From Tolypeutes matacus (lineage: Eukaryota > Chordata > Mammalia > Cingulata > Chlamyphoridae): a DNA stretch of 64,000 bases. This document shows, piece after piece, positions 22,698-33,639 of the stretch; the first letter of the stretch is position 1, and each line of letters begins with the position of its first letter. The stretch covers positions 9,919,485-9,983,484 of the forward strand of contig JAKSZT010053881.1 in assembly GCA_026826555.1 (NCBI GenBank). Direction: 5' to 3'. The notes beneath the pieces are model-generated. The model did not search any database. It was not told the origin of the DNA and saw nothing but the letters and a program-made list of their open reading frames with translations. A program made the translations under genes and the position numbers.

Positions 22698-23199
22698 AAG
22701 AAATTTCCTTCTATTCCTATTTTTCTAAGTGTTTTTTTTTTTTTTCAAGAAAGGATGCTAGAGTTTGTGAAATGCCTTTTCTGCATCAATTGAGATGATC
22801 GTGTGGCTTTTTTCCACTTCTTTTAATTAATGATTCGTTGCTTTCTTATCTTTAATTATCCTTCCTTCTACTTCCTTTGAATTCAAATTGCTCTTCTAAC
22901 TTCCCAAGTGAAAACTCAGAACATTGGTTTGAGATCTTTTCTAACATAAGCTATAATTTTTTTTTCTAAGCACTGCCTTAGGTGCATTCCAAAATTTTTG
23001 AGAATTTGTGTTTTTGTTTTCATTCAATTCAAAATATTTTTAAATTTCCCTTATGATTTATTATTTGACCTTTGGTCATTTAGAGGTATGTTGAGTTCCA
23101 GATATATGAGGATTTTTTTCAAGATATCTTTGTTATTGATTTTACATTTAATTTCATTTTCAAAATCAGCAAACATACTCTGTATGATTTAAATCCCTA

Positions 23200-23760
23200 G
23201 GGGTGGTGACATTTGAGCAGAGTGATGAGTGATGAGAAGAAGGCAGACATTGAGGACCCATAAAGTGCAAAGGCCCCAAGACAATGGTAATGGAGTATGA
23301 AGGAGTTAGGGAGGAGCAGAGCAAGAGCAAGGAAACAAGTTACAAGGGTATTCAAAAATTGAAGCAAGAGGTGATAATGTCTTAGAGTAGGGTAGAAACA
23401 GTAGAGATGGAAGACTTGCTAAAGAATTGAATGAACTAATGAATAGCAATAGGCACTAAAGTGGCGAGATCCAAGAGGAAAAAGGTCAGCATGTGCTGTA
23501 GAGGTTAAGGAAGGCTTTCTGGGGGAGGCAGAATGAGAACTGGGATTGAGAGATGAACTAGCTTTGACTAAGAAGTGAAGCGGTAGGGATCCTATTATGA
23601 ACAAAAACAATGAGGGCAAATGAGATCCTGTGTGGTTGGGGGCTCTCAAGGAACCTGCCTACAAGGTTGGGCAGATATTGACTATTGAGGAGCAAACTGG
23701 ATGGTGGGTTAGGATGGTATAAGGAGGGACTGAATCATGGAAGGTCCAGAAATCCTAGAG
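23200..23760. repeat. Ancient purine-rich interspersed repeat
   Basis: The sequence opens GTGGTGACATTTGAGCAGAG and continues with phrases such as GGAAGGCTTTCTGGGGGAGG and TCATGGAAGGTCCAG. These recall an old pan-eutherian repeat that I cannot name. Similar sequence is at 30130-30370, 32240-32460 and 33640-34340. No coding potential is seen. Confidence 0.4.
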
Positions 23761-24370
23761 GAGTGAACTCTGCATCTACCCCCAACCTAATCTCCAGAAC
23801 AGCCCTAGTTTGGCCTTCCTAACAAGCAGACTGGCATTGAGCACTTTCTCCAAGCTCCATGCCTGGACCTAGGCACTGTCTTACTACTCCCAGAAGAGCC
23901 CAGAATGCTCACCAGCCTGCCCAATGTTTAGGTGACTGGTGAGTCAGTGACTTGGGAGCTGGAACATGTCCTTGCCACATTTACTTCTCTTGGCAGATCA
24001 GATATGGCAACACCTAAAACTCATAAATGTCTCAGATAACAAGTAAATTATCCCATAAACTCTGTACTGGAAACATCAGCCTGTCTCTGCCAAAGGTGGT
24101 GGTTTTTTGCCAGCACCAGATGGGAAGCGCCCCCAGAGCTCTGCCACAACCTCCTCTTTCTCCTTGTCTTCCTCCCAGCAGACTGGCAGCCCAGACTTTC
24201 TTCTCTCCACCAAGAAGGGGGTATGCCCCATGACTCAAAGAGCCCCTGTTATCTGGAGAGGAGGCATGGATTTTAAAATGTTAGGACTCCTTGGGGATCA
24301 GGCTCCTATTCTCAGGCCCTGTCCCCTCTGTAACTGTAATGGATAAATCCCTGCCACATGGTCACAGCTC
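23761..24370. other. Unassigned single-copy DNA
   Basis: Mixed GC and no repeat recognised. Small open frames near 24027-24346 on both strands show no domain. Confidence 0.4.
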
Positions 24371-24374
24371 CACC

Positions 24375-24490
24375 ATGAGCTCCACAAGGGCAGGGACCCT
24401 GCCTGTCTCATATGTGCTCGTCCTCAGCAGCTGACACAGTGAGTGTTCAGAACACATTTACTGAACAAGTGATTAGGTAAATGATAGACT
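24375..24490 (+). mobile_element. L2-like fragment
   Basis: TGAGCTCCACAAGGGCAGGG, then CTGCCTGTCTCATATGTGCT and TTCAGAACACATTTACTGAA, follow the common old L2/MIR-type pattern. Confidence 0.45.
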
Positions 24491-24599
24491 ATGCATGTGG
24501 ATTTGAGGGATGGGTCACAAAAACTACTTCATACTTAAATGGCTCTCCTGGGAGATCTGCCCAGCCCCTCCATGGAAAAAAACAAATGCCTTTTACTCA

Positions 24600-24800
24600 G
24601 TTGTTTATAATGGGTAGCGCACAGTGCTAGGCACATTTCCCTCATTATCTCACTTAATACTCACAAAAACATCCACCCTTTCCAGTGGGCATTCTTGTCC
24701 ATATTTTACCAGGAGCAAACTGAAGGTCAGACAAATTAAGGTCACACTGGTAGCAAGAGGCAGAGCCAGAACTCCCACCCAGGGATGACTGATCCCAAAG
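24600..24800 (-). mobile_element. MIR relic
   Basis: This is a reverse MIR: CAGTGCTAGGCACATTTCCC, ATCTCACTTAATACTCACAA, CATATTTTACCAGGAGCAAA, GGTCACACTGGTAGCAAGAG and CAGAGCCAGAACTCCCACCC. Confidence 0.8.
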
Positions 24801-25114
24801 CCCTCACTCCTTTCCAATCAGTCCTAGAGTCCTGCTTTGGGTAAAAGCACTAGAGTCCCCTAATGCAAACTCTTTAGCTTGTCCTCCATCTTAACAGGAA
24901 TAGTCACATCCGATTAACAACCACCTCTTCCCACAGGAGAGAGCCCTGAGGAATAGGACTGGGCCAACAAGGTGTCCCTGGAAGGCCTCCTACAGGGGCC
25001 AAGGACACAGAAATACCCCAAGCCTTGTTGCAAGGAAGCCATCTTGTGTTTTTCCCCTCTCCCCAAGGGGAGAATGGAATGTGTCCTTTGACCTCAGTGT
25101 CAGCATGATGATGT

Positions 25115-25230
25115 AATGGGAAGAACAAAAGATTTAGAGCCAGACAGATGTGGATTTAAGTCCTCGTGGGCTGTTTGACCTTGGACAAGCCACTTCACTT
25201 CAAGCTTCAGTTCCCACAGCACTGTCTCCT
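25115..25230 (+). mobile_element. MIR relic
   Basis: This is a plus-strand MIR: TTAGAGCCAGACAGATGTGG, TTTAAGTCCTCG and GTTTGACCTTGGACAAGCCA with CACTTCAC. Confidence 0.75.
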
Positions 25231-25789
25231 CACAAACTGAGGCTCTTCCCCTGCCTTTTTCATGGCTCCCCTAAGGGCTCCAGTTGGGCAAAAGCAGATT
25301 GTTCTCCCCAAAACTAGTGATTTTGCCTTGGATATATAGCTGTCTGGGTCCTCTTCATCTCATTCTTGTTCCCCTTCCCCACATTCTTATCTTCCTGGTT
25401 TCTTGCACAAAAATCGGGCTGATCATCATAAAACAATAGGGTCACAGGAAGAAAAGAGGTAAATACAATCCTCTCCGCAAGCAAGACAAGCCCTTTCTGG
25501 GTTGGTGCAAAAATCATGACTCACCTGAGGCCTTTTATGAGGGCCAGATGCTGAGCATGTCTAGATTGCTGCTTCTTCAGTATGTATTGGTGGTGGGGAA
25601 GAGAACAACCAACATCCACATGTATTTATACATTTACCAGGAAATGTGTTTATACTGTTTCCAATCAGGATTAACCACAAGCCAGGAGTTCCACACCTAA
25701 TGAGTAGACCAAACCCAGCCCAATGTCAACAGAGAAAAACCCATATCAAACATAAAAGATTTTAAATCAAAATGGATGTTAGAAGAACA
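25231..25789. other. Unassigned single-copy DNA
   Basis: No repeat or gene is recognised. A T-rich to C-rich pyrimidine stretch lies near 25350-25405. Confidence 0.4.
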
Positions 25790-25960
25790 TGATTCCTTGA
25801 TATGGCAAATGTGGCAAAATGTTAAAAGTCGGTGGGGCTGGGTATCTGGGTGGGAGGTACATTGGAGTTCTCTGCATGGATTTTGTGTTGTTTTTTCAAC
25901 TGTCCTGTAAGTTTAAAATTCTTTCAAAATAAAACGTTTATTTAAAAAGGAAGAAAAGCA
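25790..25960 (+). mobile_element. HAL1 or L1 3' end
   Basis: It resembles the 3' end of the HAL1 at 59860-59998: GGCAAAATGTTAAAAGTCGG, TCTGCATGGATTTTGTG, CTGTCCTGTAAGTTTAAAAT and TTCAAAATAAAA, then an A-rich end. It is 5'-truncated. Confidence 0.65.
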
Positions 25961-27100
25961 TGATTTCTAGCATTGTTGAGTAACCAGGATTGCCTCTAGC
26001 AGCTGACAGGGTGAGTAATGGTTGTTTCTGAGCTCATACTCACCCTAGGAGCCAAAGGAGCAAGGCAAGGAAAGCTTCCAAGGAAGCTTTGGGTCTTTCT
26101 CGGGCCTGTGACTGCTTTAGTCTTCAGAAATCCCTAACATAGTCTCTGACCATCCAGGGCCCGTGCCTGGGTTGGCTCACAGTCCAGCAGCCCTGCACTA
26201 ATGCCTGAGTCACTCTGGGTCCACAGCTTGGGTCTTCCCCAAGGTAGCCAGAATTTAGAGATCTGTGTGGACCCCCACACCCACACATCACAATTATAGT
26301 CTTTAGTCACTGTCCAAAATGTAAGCCTGCTCATTTATTCTTTCTTGTACTCTCATCCCCACACTATTCTGTGTTCTTTCCACTGACCCAAATCCACTCT
26401 ACCCCTTTCCTGAAAAACTTTCCCCTATACCCACTGGACTCCTCACTCCATGGCAAATCAATCCCACTCAGCCTTCATTTCCTCACAGAAGGCTCTCACC
26501 TCTTCCTGCTCCCGAGATCTGGTCATCCCCTGACCACGTGCATCTCCTGCAGCCATCTTCAGTCATGGCTCTTAGTCTCCTGTATTACCTGGATCAGCAC
26601 ATGAGGCCAGAAGGTGAGGTCCTTGTCCACTCTAGACTACGATTCTCTTCTCCAGTATAATTCTCTTGCTCACACCATCTGGCTATACCAGCTTCTCCAT
26701 ACTCCTCCAACCCCCGTACACTCCTGCCACCTTCCTGGGGCTGTTGAGTGTGCAGGGGGAGGGTCCACTCATGCCATGCCTTGCACTCCTTATACTGAGT
26801 GACTCTTTCTCCTTTCCACTTCCATCACCCACTGCCACAGCCACACTTTTCATCTCATCCCTGCCAAATACGCCACTCTCTGACACAGTCTTCTAGTCCT
26901 CTAGCTGTGGACCTGTTTTTTGTTGTTGTTGTTGTTATTTTTTTTTTTTTTCATTTCTTTGATATCACCAATCCCTTGAATCTTCCACTTTTCCCTAGTC
27001 CATCATCTCCCAAATAGGATTCTCTCCTTTCCAACCCAGCTTAAACTCTTCTATTACCCACACTCCCTATGCCTGGCACCCCTATTCTTCTGATGCCCCT
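25961..27100. other. Unassigned single-copy DNA
   Basis: Pyrimidine-rich, with a (GTT)n/T tract at about 26915-26952. Short open frames at 26371-26896 have no domain and are read out of CT-rich sequence. Confidence 0.45.
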
Positions 27101-27735
27101 TGTGGTATTTTGATATTATTTATGAATTCCAAAAAGGAGATATTATGTTTGTAAACTTGTCTATTCCTCTGGGCGTGATGCCCTTTGATTGTATTAGATG
27201 AGATGCATTTGATTAGATTAAGATTAGGGCTTTGAAGTTGACCACGTTATTAGGGAGTGGAGGGTTGAGTCCCTGCCCCCCTTGGTAGGCTATATAAATG
27301 GATGCTCAGTCAAGAACACAAGAGAAGTAGATACACAGAGAAGATACACAGAGGATCCTGCAGCCCCAGGAAGAGAAATGCACCCGACAGTTTGCAGCTG
27401 ACCTTGTGAAGAGAACAGAGCAGCTGAGCCCAGAAAGAAACGAGCACCAGAGGAAGAGAGACAAGCCTTATGCCAGCTTATAGCTGAGATTGGAAGAAGC
27501 TGGGACCACGGAGCCTTAAGAGAAAGAGGAAGGCTGAACCCTCACAGACATCACCCACCATCTTGTGTCAACACATGACAACAGCCTTTAGGTGAGAAAT
27601 TACCTCTTGTGGTACCTTGAGTTGGACTCTTTAGGGGTCTTGTAACTCTAAGCTTTTACCCTAAATAAATACCCTTTATAAAAGCCAACAGATTTCTACT
27701 ACTTTGCATCAGCACCCCTTTGGCTGACTAATACA
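27101..27735 (+). mobile_element. Solo LTR, type 1 (MaLR-like)
   Basis: It starts TGTGGTATTTTGATATTATT and ends TTGGCTGACTAATACA. It has a TATATAAATGG box near 27292 and AATAAATACCCTTTATAAAA near 27665. The flanking 5-mers (CCCCT and CCCAC) only partly match, so it is older or mutated. Confidence 0.8.
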
Positions 27736-27899
27736 CCCACTAAACCTTTGCATCATGTGCCATTTATCTTCTCTTTTCTGCACTGGCAACTGAGAGCTAT
27801 GAAAGAAAACCACATGTCCCTAGCTCCCCTCTAATATGCCTGTACCAGAGACTGCTGGTTGTCATCCCTAATATGTCTATTATCACCACCTTAGAAACT

Positions 27900-28270
27900 T
27901 GATTTTTCTTTTAGTTAAGTACATGGATGCCTGGAATAAAAATATTTCCCAGTATCCCTTGGCACTAGACATGGCTACACAACTCACTTATTGCCAGTAG
28001 GATTGAGTAAAATTATTGTATGGCAGCTTCTGGAAATTTCTTTACAATATACCTGGGATATGTCCTTTGTCTCTTCTCCCCTTTCTCCATCCTACTGCTT
28101 GAAACATGGACATGATGGCCGGAGCTCATCTTGGACTGTGAGGATGAGGTCCACTCTGAAGGATGGCAGAATGGAAAGCTAGAAGAAGCCTGGGCCCCTG
28201 AGGGCTGTAGAACCACTTCACCAGCCTAGGTTACCTACAGTAGACTGACTTTATGTGAGGAAGAAATGAC
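27900..28270 (+). repeat. Ancient LTR-like repeat
   Basis: TTTCCCAGTATCCCTTGGCA, GACATGGCTACACAACTC and GAAGAAGCCTGGGCCCCTGA recall an old dispersed mammalian LTR-like repeat that I cannot name with certainty. The copy at 53545-53860 keeps the other end. Confidence 0.4.
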
Positions 28271-28280
28271 TGTCATTCTG

Positions 28281-28381
28281 ATTTTTTTGTTTTTTTTTTA
28301 CCGGGAGGTACCGGGGATGGAACCCTGGTCTCTCCATATGGTAGACGGACGCCGAACCTCTTGAGCCACATCCGTTTCCCA
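28281..28381 (-). mobile_element. Monomeric DAS-SINE
   Basis: It has a 9-bp target duplication GTCATTCTG (28272-28280 and 28382-28390). It is head only, with a T-rich left end and the reverse head ending GAGCCACATCCGTTTCCC. Confidence 0.9.
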
Positions 28382-28584
28382 GTCATTCTGGTTTTTTACC
28401 TGTTATTCATAGCTGTTCACAGTGGAACTGAATCTACTAAGTCAGTGCCCCTGCACACAGTCATTCTTCTGCTTATTCTTGGTCTGCTCACTTGGCTCTA
28501 GGCCAAATCAGCCCTGTGCCCCACAGACCCCTAGACACGCAATTCCCACTCCTTCCCCCATCTCACCAAGTGACTGTACATTCT

Positions 28585-29430
28585 TTGGTAAGGTGACTGG
28601 ATACAAGATTAAAATAATCCATAATTTTCTCTATTCTGTTGGTAAATACTAGGAAAGGAAATGGGAAAACTACCATATTTTAGCAACTAAAATTATTTCA
28701 TACTTAAAGATCTATTTAATAAGAAAGCCACAGGACCTAAATGAAGAAAATATACTAGAAGATATAAAACAAGCCCTGGATAAATGGAAAGACATGCCAT
28801 GTTCTTGAATAAGAAGACCTATAAGCTTTAAAATGTCAGTTTCCATGCAATGTATTTATCGTGCATTTACATTAGAATCTCAACAGAGTTTTTAATGGAA
28901 TTTTGTAAAATTATCTTAAAATTCCTATGAAGAATAAATGCTTGAAAATAGCTAAGAAAATTATAAAAAGAACTGTAAAGGGATCTTGCCTTACCTCAAA
29001 CAGAAACAGAGAGATAAATCATTAAAGCAAAATAGAAAATCCACAATCAACACCAGTATTTATAAAAGTTGACATATGGTACATGTGAAAATTAATTCAA
29101 TTTGGTGGGAAGAGAATGGATTTTTAATAAACGGTACCAGCACAACTGGTTACCTATATAGGAGAAAGTAAAAATGTACTCTATTCTTACACCTTATACA
29201 AAAATTAATTCCAAATGGATGGAAAAAAAAGTAAAACAATTTAGAAAGAATATTGAAAAAAAAGAATATTGCAAGAAAATCTTGGAAACGATATGTACAA
29301 ACAGGATAGGGGAGGCCTTCTTAACTAAGATTAGAGACTCAGAGACTACAAATGAGATCAAGGACATATTTGACTATATAAATGTTTATAATTTTTGTAC
29401 CATTAACAAAGGCCATAGAGAAGTAAAATA
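28585..29430 (+). pseudogene. Old L1 ORF2 fragment
   Basis: L1 ORF2 sequence with GTGACTGGATACAAGATTAA at the start and TTATACAAAAATTAATTCCA near 29195. A frame at 29174-29431 keeps L1-like text ([15 protein letters not shown] and AFLTKIRDSE). Many gaps make it old and inactive. Confidence 0.7.
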
Positions 29431-30129
29431 GTTGTGAGATAGATAATAAAAAGTTAATTTTTATCAAAAAATAGGTAAATAGAGCCCAAATAGTATATTA
29501 AAATGACCCCGAAACATTGCTGATGTCTACAAAGATTATGTTGGGGCTTTCCAAGTGGTCCTCCAAAAATAGCACCCTTCTTCCTTACCCATGGTTCTGA
29601 AAAAATTGAGAGTAAACAAAGAGTAAATATGGAAAGAAAAATATCCTGTTTTGAAACCATAGAGGCCAAGTTCCCTAGCCTATGTTCCCACTAGACTATC
29701 TCCCCTTAAGCTCCTCCTCTGTCAAATTCTAGGTTAACCGTAGCTGGGACTTTTATCTACCCTCTTCCTCATTCAGTCTGGTAGAAAAGGGTGTGACTCT
29801 GCTGGTCACTTCCAAAGCACCCAGATTCTCTTTGGTTCTTTGGTTTTGGGCACACTCACATCCCTGAAGTGATCACTGTGCCAGGTGGGATGGATGTGCT
29901 GATCAGACACATGCCTAGAAACGGGGAGGAGGGCGGAGTTAGAGAAGTTAGTCACACTAACCACAAGGCTAACTAGGGGGTGGGGGGAGGGGGAGTGAAT
30001 TTCCCAAACAAGAGTCCAAGAACTACCTGTGAGAGAAAAGGGAAAATGGAAGTGGGGAGCAAACCAGAACATCCCCCCATACCCAGCAAAAGTATGAGGA
30101 CCACAGCCTTGGTGAGCCAGGTGCCAGCC
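29431..30129. other. Unassigned single-copy DNA
   Basis: No gene or repeat recognised. A G-run (GGGGGTGGGGGGAGGGGGAG) lies at about 29976-29995. Confidence 0.4.
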
Positions 30130-30370
30130 TAGCTGAGACCTAAAAGATGAAGAAAAGATAGCAGGGGAACAGAGCAGTGGAAGGCGTTCCAGGCAGAGCA
30201 AACAGTGTGTACAAAGCTGTGGAGAGAAGAGGTAACATGATGTCCAGGCAGGACCTACTAGTGTTTCAGGATGCCTGGAGCACAGAATAAGATGAGAAAG
30301 GACAAGAGGTGATGTTGATCAGGTGGACAAGAGCAGGTAAGGATTGTGAGCTCTTTGATGACAGGAAGGA
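30130..30370. repeat. Ancient purine-rich repeat fragment
   Basis: GTGGAAGGCGTTCCAGGCAG, then GAGCAAACAGTGTGTACAAA and GATGCCTGGAGCACAG, match the same unnamed old repeat as 23200-23760. Confidence 0.45.
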
Positions 30371-30384
30371 ATTTATAACAGCCC

Positions 30385-30590
30385 TGGGATTGAGTTCAAA
30401 TCCCAACTCTGTCCCTCATTGGTTATTGGCAATCTCTCTGAGCTTCAGGTTTTTCGTTGTCTATTTGTTTAAGCTGTAAAAGTCAGCTATTGATAGCTGT
30501 CTCTTGAGTTGCTGGAGGATTAAATGACAGAGTATGTATGGACTCTGAAATATAGATGGTCTAGACAAATGGCAGCTGTTACAATTACTC
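30385..30590 (+). mobile_element. MIR relic
   Basis: GAGTTCAAATCCCAACTCTG, TTGGCAATCTCTCTGAGCTT and GGATTAAATGACAGAGTATG are MIR landmarks in order. Confidence 0.7.
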
Positions 30591-31262
30591 TCAGGGCTTC
30601 TCTCAGTACTGGCATCCCCTGCCCTCAGGGACCAAACAATATCTAGGCAGTATTAGTAAACATTTGTAGCCAAGTGACCAGTGTCCCCTGTGAGTTGGCC
30701 CCACCCCCATTTATAGCAACCCCTCACTCCAGCAACCCCTTAGCCCATTACCTCCCTTCCATAGAGTCCCACCCCACACACACACCCCAATCTCAAGTTG
30801 CCCACAACTGACAAGAAGTACCCAAACCACAAGTATCAAAGGGCTCAAGCCCCAGGCTAGGTCTACAGAGATGACTCGGCCCCGTAAGTGTTGCTCTGGC
30901 TGGCAGGTTCTGAAATGACACAGCAACCAGGGCTTGTCTGGGATGGGGAGGGGGCAGGAGGAGGCCAAGGAAGGTCACAGCTGCCTCAGGGAGATTTGGG
31001 GAAAGTGGGATGGGCCTTTGTTGACGTCCTCCAGGAGCCTGAGAGACGGTTCCCTCTGGCATAAACTCTAGGGCCTGAGCACCCCTTCAGGGCATATAGA
31101 AGTGAAAAGGCTCAGAATGTCTGAAGATCTGGATCCCGGATCAGTCACTATCTTCCCAGAGGCTTAAGGCCTTTAGGTACCTCTGTTCAAAAGCTCTTGG
31201 AAACAGACCTTTCCCAGGTGCCCCCGAACTTCTGGGGAAACAGAAGGTGTTGACCATACCAT
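30591..31262. other. Unassigned GC-richer DNA
   Basis: No exon or repeat recognised. It is moderately GC-rich with a GGGGAGGGGGCAGGAGGAGG tract near 30944. Reverse open frames (30711-31062) have no recognised domain. Confidence 0.4.
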
Positions 31263-31636
31263 TGTAGTAGTTTGGTATTATTTATGGATTCCAAAATAGA
31301 CATTGGATTATGTTTGTAAACTGGCCTGTTTGCATATTAGATTATATTAGATTCAGAGGTTTCACTTTTACTTGATTAAATAATGATTAAGGCTTTGATT
31401 GGGCCATGTCAGTAGGACATTGAGTCCCTGCCCCCTTGGTGGACAGGGACTCACTGATAAAACTACACGGCAGAGCAGAAGAGTTAGTTGGAGTTATGAT
31501 GCTGGAGTTTTGAGCTGGAGCCTGGGAAGCACAGAGGAGAGACAATGAAAGACACAACAAACCTGGGAGCTAAAGTGGCTCAAGTGATTGAGTGCCTTTC
31601 TCCCATGTCAGGTCCCTGTATTGGCTGACTAATATA
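31263..31636 (+). mobile_element. LTR type 1 with SINE-replaced middle
   Basis: The left part (TGTAGTAGTTTGGTATTATT to about 31540) and the last 17 bp (TTGGCTGACTAATATA) belong to the type-1 LTR. Between them lies a DAS-SINE piece without its ends (about 31545-31620, AGACACAACAAACCTGGGAG and AGTGGCTCAAGTGATTGAGT). The LTR 3' half with its poly(A) signal is missing. Confidence 0.7.
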
Positions 31637-31654
31637 CCTCCCCTGATCACCAAT

Positions 31655-31865
31655 GTGCATAGTGATTAAGAACTTGGATTTTGCACTCAGACAGAACTGG
31701 CTTTGAACCTTGGTTCTGCCACTCACTTTGTGACTTTGGGCAAGATATTTTACACCCTGATCCTAAGTTTTCTCATCTGTAAAATGGGAATAGTACAGTT
31801 GAGAGGATTAAATGAGATAACATATGTGAAGTACCTGACACAGTAGATCTTAATAAATGTGAATT
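31655..31865 (+). mobile_element. MIR, nearly full length
   Basis: ATAGTGATTAAGAACTTGGA, GAACCTTGGTTCTGCCACTC, TTTGTGACTTTGGGCAAGAT, CTCATCTGTAAAATGGGAAT and GGATTAAATGAGATAACATA appear in consensus order. Confidence 0.9.
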
Positions 31866-32460
31866 CTTTTTCCTCCCTTTGATACCACCTGGCTCCTATC
31901 CTCATTGTTGGGTCCTTTCTCCTGTTCTTCAGCACCTTTCTCCTATTCTTGCTGAGAACTGACTATCAGAAGCTTCAGAGTCCTGTCTGTCTGTAAAAAC
32001 TTCCTCTCTGATCCAAGGTACTTGCACTTCAGAAGGAGACTCAGATAGTAATAAGAGCTGCAATCACCCAGTCAGGTGCACTGAACACCCTGTGCGAGGT
32101 CTTATAATAAGTATGGGGGATACTTATAATAAGTATCCCCCATGGGGGGGAGAAAAATACAGTTTCTTCCTCAGGAAACTCTACCCTCATGGAAGACACC
32201 AGCACAAAACAGTTCACAATAATATAGTATGATAATGCAGTGAAAGTGGCTAAGGAGGACATACTCACCTAGCCCAGGGGTGTCAGGGAGGATGTGACAC
32301 GTGAGATGAGTCTTCAAGGATGAGTAGGTGTTGACTGGAGAATGGAGGAAGAGGGGAGAACAGAGGGAAAACATTATCAAAATCAAGTAGGGGACCTAGA
32401 GCCTGGCATACACAAAGAAACATGGGCAGTTCTGGCTTGCTGGAAAATGAAGTGGCAAAT
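31866..32460. repeat. Single-copy DNA then ancient repeat
   Basis: 31866-32050 is unassigned. From about 32050 it resembles the unnamed old repeat (CTTCAAGGATGAGTAGGTGT at 32311). A short direct duplication, AATAAGTAT with its flanks, lies at 32105-32142. Confidence 0.4.
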
Positions 32461-32654
32461 GAGCCTAGAGGAGATGCCCCAGTAATATCTGTTTGGATAA
32501 GCATAGAAACAAGTCTGAAAGGAAACACACCAAATTGTTAACTACTTTGAGATTGGGAATATGGGAGAGGAGAATCTCAGTTTTTACTTTATACTCTACT
32601 ATATTGCTTGAATTTGTTACAAGTATGTATCAATTTTATAATTTAAAAATACAC
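32461..32654 (+). mobile_element. Possible old L1 tail
   Basis: GGAAACACACCAAATTGTTA and GTATGTATCAATTTTATAAT recall the 3' ends of old L1M elements. The match is weak. Confidence 0.4.
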
Positions 32655-33595
32655 TTTTTTGTTTAATACCCAGAATATATAAAGAACTGCTACAACTCAA
32701 CAACAAAAGGACAAGTAAACCAATTTTTAAAATGGACAAAGGACTTGACAAGACATTTCTCTAAAGAAATAAACAAATGGCCAATAAGCACACGAAAAGA
32801 TGTTCAATATCATCGGTCATCAAAGAAATGCAAATCAAAACCACAATGAGATATCACTTCCCATCCATTTAGAATGGCTATTATTTTAAAAAAGAAAGCA
32901 AATTACAAATGTTGGCAAGAATGCAGAGAAATTGGAACAAATACATTTTGGGGGGTCTGTAAAATGGTGCAGATACTGTCAAAATCAGTTTGGCAATTCC
33001 TCAGAAAGTTGAAAATAGAATTATCATCTGACCTAAAATCCCACTTCTTGGTATACCCAAAATAATTGAAAGCAGGGACTCAAGCAGATATTTGTACATC
33101 AATATTCACAGCAGCATTATTCACAATAGCCAAAAGGTGGTAGTAACCCAACTGTCCTTCAACAGGTGAATGGATAAAGAAAATGTGGTATATATTTACA
33201 ATGGAATATTATTCAGCTGTAAAAAGGAATGAACTTCTGGTACAAGCGACAACATGAATGGACCTTGAAAACATTTTGTTGAGTGAAGTAAGCCAGACAT
33301 GAAAAGACAGATTTATATGATCTCACTTACATGAAATACGTAGATTATACAAATTCATAGAGACAGATAGTAGATTACAAGTAACCAGGGGAAGTACTGA
33401 GAAGAGGATGTTATTGCTTAATATATGCAGAGTTTCTGTTTGAATTGATGAAAATTTGGGGTAATGGATGGTGATGATGGTAGTATAATACTGTGAATAT
33501 AATTAATATCAGTGAATTGTACACTTGAAAGTACTTACATGGGAAATAATTTTGTGCTGTATATGTGTTACTACAATAAAAAGCATTTTTAATTC
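32655..33595 (+). pseudogene. L1 3' end
   Basis: It starts CCCAGAATATATAAAGAACT and holds the last part of ORF2 and a 3' UTR to GTTACTACAATAAAAAG. The frame 32874-33065 keeps the Cys-rich region in degraded form (CWQECREIG). It then breaks. Confidence 0.85.
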
Positions 33596-33639
33596 ATTTT
33601 TTGGAAATTAACAAAAAAAGTTAATTTTTGCTGTGTTGT

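Larger units (their letters stand above)
18505..22860 (-). mobile_element. Minus-strand L1 number 2, inside number 1
   Basis: The 3' UTR comes first (18515-19130, read in reverse) and holds two tandem copies of the 110-bp tail module. ORF2 in reverse follows (19130-20577, 21903-22289, 22711-22860). The minus-strand match to L1 is clear in TTTGGCAATTGTGAATAATG (19291) and TGGTTTTGATTTGCATTTCC (19565). It carries family A copy 3 and a DAS dimer. L1 number 1 resumes at about 22861. The target repeat is only approximate (TTGTTTTCTT versus TTGCTTTCTT). Confidence 0.75.
13641..23190 (-). mobile_element. Minus-strand L1 number 1 (nested)
   Basis: L1 ORF2 in reverse orientation appears in pieces: 13641-13839, 14520-15459, 15859-15966, 16444-16658, 18031-about 18504 and about 22861-23190. 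Reverse motifs include TTGAGTTAATTTTTGTGTAT-like text near 13741 and CATTTAATTTCATTTTC near 23145. The pieces join in order once the inserted elements are removed, so this is one old L1. Its 3' end is missing. Confidence 0.75.

Noticed and set aside
26371..26896. Small frames in CT-rich DNA
   Set aside because: Low-complexity composition explains them.
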